Assembly: GCF_026672375.1 (NCBI RefSeq)
Contig: NZ_JAPPRA010000001.1
Coordinates: 806,001-870,000 of the forward strand
DNA length: 64,000 nt
Source of the DNA: Caulobacter sp. SL161
Lineage (GTDB): Bacteria > Pseudomonadota > Alphaproteobacteria > Caulobacterales > Caulobacteraceae
Direction of reading: 5' to 3'
Shown: positions 58,112 to 64,000 of the stretch, piece by piece
How positions within the stretch are numbered: the stretch's first letter is position 1
Layout of the letters: the number at the start of each line of letters is the position of its first letter
The notes under the pieces: model-generated
What the model saw: the letters and a program-made list of their open reading frames with translations, nothing else
What the model was told of the DNA's origin: nothing
Database searches by the model: none
Program-made: the position numbers and the translations under genes

Positions 58112-58132
58112 GAATCGCCTCTCGCTTGAATC
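58112..58132. promoter_or_regulatory. Two GANTC sites upstream of phoR
   Basis: GAATC occurs at 58112-58116 and 58128-58132, 16 bases apart, within 40 bases of the phoR ATG. CcrM methylation sites in a promoter can link expression to the replication cycle in Caulobacter; here only the sites are seen. Confidence 0.4.
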
Positions 58133-58146
58133 GGTGAAGCCCCACG

Positions 58147-59562
58147 ATGCCGCTGGCGAACACACCCCAGACCGATCTCCGGCGCGATCCCGCCGGCGCG
58201 CCGTGGTCTCTGTGGATCGGGCCCGGAGCGCTTCTGGGGCTGGCCGCGAGCGGCTTGGCCGAGCCCATGCCGGCGGTGCTCGCCGCCCTGGCGGTGGGCG
58301 GCGCAGGCGTTTTCCTGAACCGGCGAAAGGCCGTCGCCGCAGGTGTCGCGCCCAACGCCCTGGTCCAACCCGTGGCCAAGCCGGTCGAGCCGCCGTTCGC
58401 CGCCATCCTGGATCGTCTGCCCGATCCGTTGATGGTGATCGCCGCCGAAGAGGCTGACGATCTGACGGGGCGACGGTTTCTGTTCGCCAACGCCGCCGCC
58501 CGAGAATTGTTCAAGATTCAGCACGCGGGAGCGTTGCTGGTCACGGCGGTCCGTCATCCGCGCGTCCTGGAAGCTGTCGATGAGGCGCTCTTCGGCGGGA
58601 TCGAGGGGATGGCCGAGTTCGAGACTGGCGGCGTCCAGGGACGATCCTGGCTGGCCTACGCCCGTCCGCTCAAGGAAACGGTCGGGCGATCCCGACTCGC
58701 TCTGCTGGCCCTGCGCGACGAGACAGACGCCCGGCGCAGCGAGCGCACACGAGCCGACTTCCTGGCCAACGCCAGCCATGAGCTGCGCACGCCGCTCGCC
58801 TCGTTGTCCGGCTTCATCGAGACGCTACGGGGGCACGCCAAGGACGACCCAGGCGCTCGCGACAAGTTCCTGGCCATTATGCTGGCCCAGGCTGAGCGGA
58901 TGTCGCGCCTGATCGACGACCTGATGAGCCTGTCGCGGATCGAGCTGAACGAGCATATCGCGCCGCTGGGACGCGTGGACCTCTCCATGGCCGTGATTGA
59001 CGTGATCGACGCCTTGGGGCCGCAGGCGCGCGACAAGGCGCTGACCTTTGACCCGATCCTGCCGCCGCGCGGCGGCGCAGTGGTCGACGGTGATCGCGAC
59101 CAGATCATCCAGGTAATTCAGAATCTCGTCGATAACGCCATCAAGTACACGCCCAGCGGTGGTGTCGTGCGGGTCGAGGTCTTTCCCAGCTTGGCTGCGG
59201 AAGCGGCGGCGGCGGCCCGTGATCCGTCGGCGCCGCGGATGTCGCTGCTGACGCCCGATCATGATCCCGTCGAACGATACGCCATGCTTCGCGTCATCGA
59301 TCGTGGCCCAGGGCTGGCGCGCGAACATCTGCCGCGTCTGACCGAACGGTTCTATCGGGTCGAAGGTCAGAAAAGCGGCGACCGCTCGGGCACGGGCTTG
59401 GGGCTGGCCATTGTCAAACACATCATGAATCGTCATCGGGGCGGGCTGACGGTCGAGAGTGTTCAGGGTGAGGGGGCCGCCTTCGCTGTCTACCTGCCCA
59501 TGGCTAAGGGCGAGGCGGGGGTGAGCGCGATGACCCCCCCAGCGGAAGCGGGAAGCGCCTGA
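58147..59562 (+). CDS. phoR: Phosphate-regulon sensor kinase PhoR
   Basis: Predicted 471-residue membrane kinase. Hydrophobic region at residues 20-60 (LWIGPGALLGLAASGL, VLAALAVGGAGVFL), a PAS-like linker, HisKA with His211 in NASHELRTPLASLSG, and HATPase with QNLVDNAIKYTPS, DRGPGLAREH, GTGLGLAIVKHI. Directly upstream of the pst operon; phoB, its partner, is beyond the window. Confidence 0.9.
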   Translation: MPLANTPQTDLRRDPAGAPWSLWIGPGALLGLAASGLAEPMPAVLAALAVGGAGVFLNRRKAVAAGVAPNALVQPVAKPVEPPFAAILDRLPDPLMVIAAEEADDLTGRRFLFANAAARELFKIQHAGALLVTAVRHPRVLEAVDEALFGGIEGMAEFETGGVQGRSWLAYARPLKETVGRSRLALLALRDETDARRSERTRADFLANASHELRTPLASLSGFIETLRGHAKDDPGARDKFLAIMLAQAERMSRLIDDLMSLSRIELNEHIAPLGRVDLSMAVIDVIDALGPQARDKALTFDPILPPRGGAVVDGDRDQIIQVIQNLVDNAIKYTPSGGVVRVEVFPSLAAEAAAAARDPSAPRMSLLTPDHDPVERYAMLRVIDRGPGLAREHLPRLTERFYRVEGQKSGDRSGTGLGLAIVKHIMNRHRGGLTVESVQGEGAAFAVYLPMAKGEAGVSAMTPPAEAGSA

Positions 59563-59594
59563 CTTTCGGCCGACCGCCGGTCGTTGTCGTCAAA

Positions 59595-59612
59595 CTGTCA
59601 TGTAATTGTCGC
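59595..59612 (+). promoter_or_regulatory. Pho box upstream of pstC
   Basis: CTGTCAT-GTAA-TTGTCGC matches the PhoB direct repeat (CTGTCAT and TTGTCNC 7-mers, 4-base spacer, 11-bp period). It lies 93 bases before the pstC ATG and supports PhoB activation under phosphate limitation. Confidence 0.8.
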
Positions 59613-59704
59613 ATAAGCACAGCGCCGGACCCGCATAGACGGACCGGGGGAGGACCCGCGATCCTGCGTGGTCCTCGACAACTCGCGCAAGATTAGCCTC
59701 ACGC

Positions 59705-61138
59705 ATGCTGACCTGGCTTTCGCTTATCGTTCTGGCGCTGTTTTCCAGCGTGGCCTTCGCGGCCGGCCGTCGCCGCGCCAAGACCGCCGCCGCTGGCCGC
59801 GCCCGAGTCCTGCATTCGCTGCCGGACTACTACGGCGCCTATGTCGCCCTCTGGGCGGGTATCCCCGCCGCCCTTCTTCTGCTGCTGGGTGTCATGTTCG
59901 GCGGTCGCGTCGAGGACGCGATCCTGCAGTCGACCCGTCCCGCCGCTGTTCAAGCGCTGGAGCCGGACCGCCAGGCGGTGTTCTACAGCGACGTTCGCGC
60001 GATCGCGGCCAAGCAGGCTCCGTCGGAAGTCATCTATGAGGGCGAGCTGAAGGTCGCGCTGGACGCCAAGGTCGTCGAGGCCAAGCGCATTGAGACCCTC
60101 CTGAACACCGGTATGCTCGGGGGCGCCGGGGTGCTGGCCCTGGCGGGCTTCCTCTTGGCCTTCCCGCGTATCAATCCCGAGTTCCGCGCCCGAAATCGCG
60201 TCGAGGGCTGGACCAGCGTGCTGCTGATCGCCTGCTCGGTCGCAGCCGTGCTCACCACTCTGGGCATCGTGATGTCGCTGGTCTGGGAAAGCTGGCGCTT
60301 CTTCCAGAGCGTGAACCCGCTTTCGTTCCTGTTCGGAACCGAATGGAGCCCCCAGATCGCCATGCGCGCCGATCAGGTCGCGTCCACCGGCGCTTTCGGG
60401 GCGGTGCCGCTCTTCGCCGGCACGTTCCTGATCATGCTGATCGCCATGCTGGTGGCCGCCCCTATCGGTCTCTATTCGGCGATCTATCTCTCGGAGTATG
60501 CCGGGCGCACCGTCCGGGGCGTGGTCAAGCCGCTGCTCGAGATCCTCGCTGGCGTGCCCACCGTGGTCTATGGCTTCTTCGCCGCCCTGACCGTGGGTCC
60601 GCTGTTCCGCGCGGGGTTCAACGCCATCGGCGCGGCCTTGCCGCCCGGCCCGCTGGCCACCTACCTGATGGAAGTCCAGAACCAGATGGCGCTGGTCGCG
60701 GGCGTGGTGATGGGGATCATGCTGATCCCGTTCGTCTCCTCGCTGTCGGACGACATCATCAACGCCGTGCCGCAATCCCTTCGCGACGGCAGCTACGCCA
60801 TGGGTGCCACCAAGTCCGAGACGGTCAAGAAGGTCGTCCTGCCGGCGGCCCTGCCCGGCATCATGGCCGCCATGCTGCTGGCCGTGTCGCGCGCTGTCGG
60901 CGAGACCATGATCGTCACCATGGCCGCCGGCCTGCAGGCCAAGCTCACCGCCAATCCGCTCGATACGGTGACCACCGTCACCGTCCAGATCGTCACCTTG
61001 CTCACCGGCGACCAGGAGTTCGACAGCCCCAAGACGCTGTCGGCGTTCGGTCTGGGCCTGACCCTTTTCGTGGTCACCCTGACCCTGAACATCGTCGCCC
61101 TGCGCATCGTCCAGAAGTACCGGGAACAATATGACTGA
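59705..61138 (+). CDS. pstC: Phosphate ABC transporter permease PstC
   Basis: Predicted 477-residue inner-membrane permease. The conserved MetI-like core with EAA-type loop (SYAMGATKSETVKKVVLPAALPG) is in the C-terminal 300 residues; an N-terminal extension of ~150 residues carries two extra hydrophobic segments, as in other alphaproteobacteria. It overlaps pstA by 8 bases. Confidence 0.93.
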   Translation: MLTWLSLIVLALFSSVAFAAGRRRAKTAAAGRARVLHSLPDYYGAYVALWAGIPAALLLLLGVMFGGRVEDAILQSTRPAAVQALEPDRQAVFYSDVRAIAAKQAPSEVIYEGELKVALDAKVVEAKRIETLLNTGMLGGAGVLALAGFLLAFPRINPEFRARNRVEGWTSVLLIACSVAAVLTTLGIVMSLVWESWRFFQSVNPLSFLFGTEWSPQIAMRADQVASTGAFGAVPLFAGTFLIMLIAMLVAAPIGLYSAIYLSEYAGRTVRGVVKPLLEILAGVPTVVYGFFAALTVGPLFRAGFNAIGAALPPGPLATYLMEVQNQMALVAGVVMGIMLIPFVSSLSDDIINAVPQSLRDGSYAMGATKSETVKKVVLPAALPGIMAAMLLAVSRAVGETMIVTMAAGLQAKLTANPLDTVTTVTVQIVTLLTGDQEFDSPKTLSAFGLGLTLFVVTLTLNIVALRIVQKYREQYD

Positions 61139-62426
61139 CGCGAACCTCGGCGCGGCCGCCCCGCGCCAGACCCTCTCGGCCGCCGAAGCCCGTCTGAAGA
61201 AGCGCCACCGCGCCGAGCGTCTGTTCAAGGCGCAGGGCGTCGCTGCGATCATCATCGCGATGATCTTCCTGGTGGTGCTGGTCGGACGGATCGTGACCCA
61301 GGGCTATTCGACCTTCCAGACCCACACGCTCTCGGTGCCGGTCTATCTGAACCCCGAGCGGATCGACACGTCCGACCTGTCCGGCGTCAACTACGACTAC
61401 ATCGTCGCCGAGGCGGTGATGAAGAAGCTGGGCGTGCAGGACGACGACTTCGGCACGATCTCGACCAAGGTCCAGGACCTGGTGTCGCGCGACTTCGGGT
61501 TCCAGCTGCTCAACAAGCTGAAAGCAGATCAGACGCTGATCGGTCAGACCGTGACCGTGACGGGACCGCTGAAGGCGGACGCGGATCTGTACTTCAAGGG
61601 CCAGATTGAGCGTTCGACTGATGAGGGCGACCGCAAGCTCGACAACCAGCAGCTGGACTGGCTGGACAAGCTGCAGAAGGATGGCGCGATCACGTCGGGC
61701 TTCAACACCGGCTTCTTCACCCATTCCGACTCGACCGAACCGGAACAGGCCGGCGTGTTGGGCGCGGTCGTGGGCTCGGCCATGATGCTGCTGATCACCG
61801 CCCTGATCTCGGTGCCCGTCGGCGTGCTGGCCGCCGTCTATCTCGAAGAGTTCGCGCCCAAGAACCGCTGGACCGACATCATCGAGGTCAACATCAACAA
61901 CCTCGCGGCCGTGCCGTCTATCGTCTACGGCCTGCTGGGTCTGGCTCTGTTCATCAACTGGCTCAACGTGCCGCGCGGCTCGCCGCTGGTGGGCGGCCTG
62001 GTGCTGGCTCTGATGGCCCTGCCGACCGTGATCATCGCCACGCGCTCGGCGCTGAAGGCCGTGCCGCCCTCGATCCGCGAGGCCGCCCTGGGCGTCGGCG
62101 CCAGCAAGACGCAGACGGTGTTCCACCATGTGCTGCCGCTGGCCATGCCCGGCGTGATGACCGGCGCCATCCTGTCGCTGGCCCACGCCCTGGGCGAGAC
62201 CGCGCCGCTGCTGATGATCGGCATGGTCTCGTTCGTGCCCGGCGTTCCGGAAGGTTTCACCAGCGCCGCCACCGTTCTGCCGGTGCAGGTTTTCATCTGG
62301 GAGAACGCGTCTGAACGCGCGTTCCACGAGCGCACCGCCGCCGCGATCATCGTCCTCCTCGTCTTCATGATCGTCATGAACGCCGCCGCCGTCATCCTGC
62401 GTCGCCGCTTCGAGCGCCGCTGGTAG
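61131..62426 (+). CDS. pstA: Phosphate ABC transporter permease PstA
   Basis: Predicted 431-residue permease with an N-terminal DUF3333-like extension (about 30-210) and the permease core with [25 protein letters not shown]. The overlap with pstC (ATG at 61131) suggests coupling. No pstS gene is in this cluster; the binding protein is elsewhere in Caulobacter. Confidence 0.93.
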   Translation: MTDANLGAAAPRQTLSAAEARLKKRHRAERLFKAQGVAAIIIAMIFLVVLVGRIVTQGYSTFQTHTLSVPVYLNPERIDTSDLSGVNYDYIVAEAVMKKLGVQDDDFGTISTKVQDLVSRDFGFQLLNKLKADQTLIGQTVTVTGPLKADADLYFKGQIERSTDEGDRKLDNQQLDWLDKLQKDGAITSGFNTGFFTHSDSTEPEQAGVLGAVVGSAMMLLITALISVPVGVLAAVYLEEFAPKNRWTDIIEVNINNLAAVPSIVYGLLGLALFINWLNVPRGSPLVGGLVLALMALPTVIIATRSALKAVPPSIREAALGVGASKTQTVFHHVLPLAMPGVMTGAILSLAHALGETAPLLMIGMVSFVPGVPEGFTSAATVLPVQVFIWENASERAFHERTAAAIIVLLVFMIVMNAAAVILRRRFERRW

Positions 62427-62485
62427 GCTTGTCCATGACCTCGATCCTGAACCCCCTTGCTTCGCCCCTCCTCCAGGGACACGCC

Positions 62486-63319
62486 ATGACCGTCCAAAGC
62501 CCCGACGACTCCACCCGCGCCTCGGCGACCTCGACCGCCGCGCCGGCCGCTCCGGCGACCGCCGATCCCAAGATCAAGGCGCGCGGCGTCAAGGTCTTCT
62601 ATGGCGACAAGCAGGCCCTGTTTGATGTCGATCTCGACATTCCGGCCAAGTCGGTCACCGCCTTCATCGGGCCGTCGGGCTGCGGCAAGTCGACCTTCCT
62701 GCGTTGCATCAACCGGATGAACGACACCATCCCGAGCGCGCGCGTCGAGGGCTCGATCCTGATCGACGGCGCCGATGTCAACGCCAAGAGCGTCGACCCG
62801 GTGGTGCTGCGCTCGCGCGTCGGCATGGTGTTCCAGAAGCCCAATCCGTTTCCGAAGACCATCTTCGAAAACGTCGCCTATGGCCCGCGCATCCACGGCC
62901 TGGCCACCGGCAAGGCCGAGTTGGAGGCCATCGTCGAGAGCAGCCTCAAGAAGGCAGGCCTCTGGAACGAAGTCGCCGACCGCCTGCACCAGCCCGGCAC
63001 CGGCCTCTCCGGCGGCCAGCAGCAGCGTCTGGTGATCGCTCGCGCCATCGCCGTCTCGCCTGAGGTGATCCTGATGGACGAGCCCTGCTCGGCCCTGGAC
63101 CCGATCGCGACGGCCAAGATCGAGGAACTGATCGACGAACTGCGCAGCCAGTTCTGCATCGTCATCGTCACCCACTCGATGGCCCAGGCCGCCCGGGTGT
63201 CGCAGCGCACGGCGTTCTTCCACCTCGGCAAGCTGGTCGAGAGCGGCCCGACCGAGGAGATGTTCACCAATCCTCGCGACAGCCGCACCCAGGACTACAT
63301 CACCGGCCGCTTCGGCTGA
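62486..63319 (+). CDS. pstB: Phosphate ABC transporter ATPase PstB
   Basis: Predicted 277-residue ABC ATPase. Walker [14 protein letters not shown] (about residue 62), Q-loop [10 protein letters not shown], signature [16 protein letters not shown] and Walker [17 protein letters not shown] 62486 has AGGGAC 7 bases upstream; an upstream ATG at 62435 would add 17 residues. Confidence 0.94.
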   Translation: MTVQSPDDSTRASATSTAAPAAPATADPKIKARGVKVFYGDKQALFDVDLDIPAKSVTAFIGPSGCGKSTFLRCINRMNDTIPSARVEGSILIDGADVNAKSVDPVVLRSRVGMVFQKPNPFPKTIFENVAYGPRIHGLATGKAELEAIVESSLKKAGLWNEVADRLHQPGTGLSGGQQQRLVIARAIAVSPEVILMDEPCSALDPIATAKIEELIDELRSQFCIVIVTHSMAQAARVSQRTAFFHLGKLVESGPTEEMFTNPRDSRTQDYITGRFG

Positions 63320-63344
63320 TCCAGGCGCGCGGGAGAAAACAGAG

Positions 63345-64000
63345 ATGACCGAACATACCGTCAAATCCTACGGCGAAGAGCTGGCTCACCTGACGGCCGA
63401 AGTCACCCGCATGGGCGGCATCGCCGAGAGCCAGGTCGCCGACTGTATCGCCGCCATCGCCCGCCGCGACGGGCCGCTGGCCCAGGCCGTGGTCGCCGGC
63501 GACGAGCGTTTGGACACCCTGCAGTCCGAGATCGAGCGTAAGGCCTTCCGCCTGATCGCGCTGCGCCAGCCGATGGCGGTGGACCTGCGTCACGCCGTCG
63601 CCGCCCTGAAGATTTCGATGAGCCTCGAGCGCTGCGGCGACATGGCCAAGAACATCGGCAAGCGCGCCCTGATCCTGACCGAGGCTGACCCGATGAGCGC
63701 CCTGACGCGCTCCATCGAGCGGATGGGCAAGCTGGTTCAGGGTCGTCTGAAGGACGTGCTCGACGCCTACACCACCTCGGACCTGCAGCGCGCCATCGGC
63801 GTGTGGAGCCGCGACGAGGAAGTGGACGAGCACTACAACGCGATTTTCCGCGAGTTGCTCACCTACATGATGGGCGATCCCCGGACGATCAACGCGTGCA
63901 CGCACCTGCTGTTCGTGGCCAAGAATCTCGAGCGGATCGGCGATCACGCCACCAACATCGCTGAAATCATCCATTTCGAGCTGACGGGCGAGGAACTGAC
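63345..64000 (+). CDS. phoU: Phosphate-signalling protein PhoU (cut by window end)
   Basis: The first 218 codons of PhoU, with two repeats of the three-helix PhoU domain; metal-binding signatures ERCGDMAKNIGKRA and LERIGDHATNIAEI are visible in each half. It restrains PhoR signalling and phosphate uptake. GGGAGAAAAC precedes the ATG. phoB is expected downstream. Confidence 0.92.
   Translation, partial: MTEHTVKSYGEELAHLTAEVTRMGGIAESQVADCIAAIARRDGPLAQAVVAGDERLDTLQSEIERKAFRLIALRQPMAVDLRHAVAALKISMSLERCGDMAKNIGKRALILTEADPMSALTRSIERMGKLVQGRLKDVLDAYTTSDLQRAIGVWSRDEEVDEHYNAIFRELLTYMMGDPRTINACTHLLFVAKNLERIGDHATNIAEIIHFELTGEEL

Overview
This 64 kb, GC-rich window reads as a chromosomal segment of a Caulobacter species, most likely C. 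crescentus (vibrioides) or a very close relative. The strongest marker is a 368-residue LOV histidine kinase whose photoactive Cys falls at position 70 and phospho-acceptor His at 180, followed by a small single-domain receiver: the lovK-lovR pair described in C. crescentus. The flmA-flmB flagellin-glycan genes, the chvI-chvG-hprK-EIIA-HPr cluster, and a pst operon without pstS fit the same assignment. I see no tRNA, rRNA, CRISPR array, insertion sequence or prophage; the window is core chromosome with densely packed genes.

Layout. 0-6 kb: CPBP membrane protease, rluB, tadA, a small exported protein, flmA-flmB (pseudaminic-acid branch used for flagellin glycosylation). 6-11.4 kb: a 565-residue unknown protein, then the envelope-stress two-component system ChvI/ChvG with short HprK, a mannose-type EIIA and HPr. 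11.4-14.1 kb: a structured minus-strand non-coding stretch, a 34-residue membrane micro-ORF, a small exported protein, a HAD hydrolase, pterin dehydratase and an SDR. 14.2-18.6 kb: redox regulators RegA/RegB (ActR/ActS) with a divergent SCO1/SenC copper chaperone, then an intracellular PHA depolymerase with a palindromic operator just before its start. 18.6-25.8 kb: YgjP-type metallopeptidase, bifunctional PBP, asd, rarD, serine hydrolase, pdxY. 25.9-29 kb: ahcY with an 18-bp palindrome upstream, a cloverleaf-forming intergenic sequence, an unknown gene coupled to a GST. 29-37.4 kb: nrdB, panE, an exported DUF protein, a DAACS transporter, amn, thiolase, nudC. 37.4-42.5 kb: SRP 4.5S RNA, dnaX, ybaB, recR, rmuC, def. 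42.5-49.98 kb: cupin, dapE, glsA, truA-fmt, a coiled lipoprotein, argB-HAD-dapD. 50-64 kb: lovR-lovK, an Sbp-like binding protein with an OprO/P porin, a large autotransporter, then phoR, a Pho box, pstC-pstA-pstB and the start of phoU.

Several genes share biology. The pst-pho block handles phosphate sensing and uptake, and the neighbouring porin/binding-protein pair may extend it to oxyanion acquisition. asd, dapE and dapD all serve lysine and peptidoglycan precursor synthesis. regBA with senC links redox sensing to cytochrome oxidase assembly. nrdB, dnaX, recR, ybaB and rmuC are replication and repair genes; nrdB has a perfect DnaA box and a GANTC methylation site upstream.

Intergenic spaces carry two families of palindromic repeats: one built on a TCGACAGGCTCAG core, and one of CCTCCCCCGC-type hairpins. 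The two most unusual non-coding signals are the zero-gap cloverleaf at 27499-27570 and the terminator-ended structured stretch at 11385-11560. All identifications rest on reading motifs and gene order; no database search was run.
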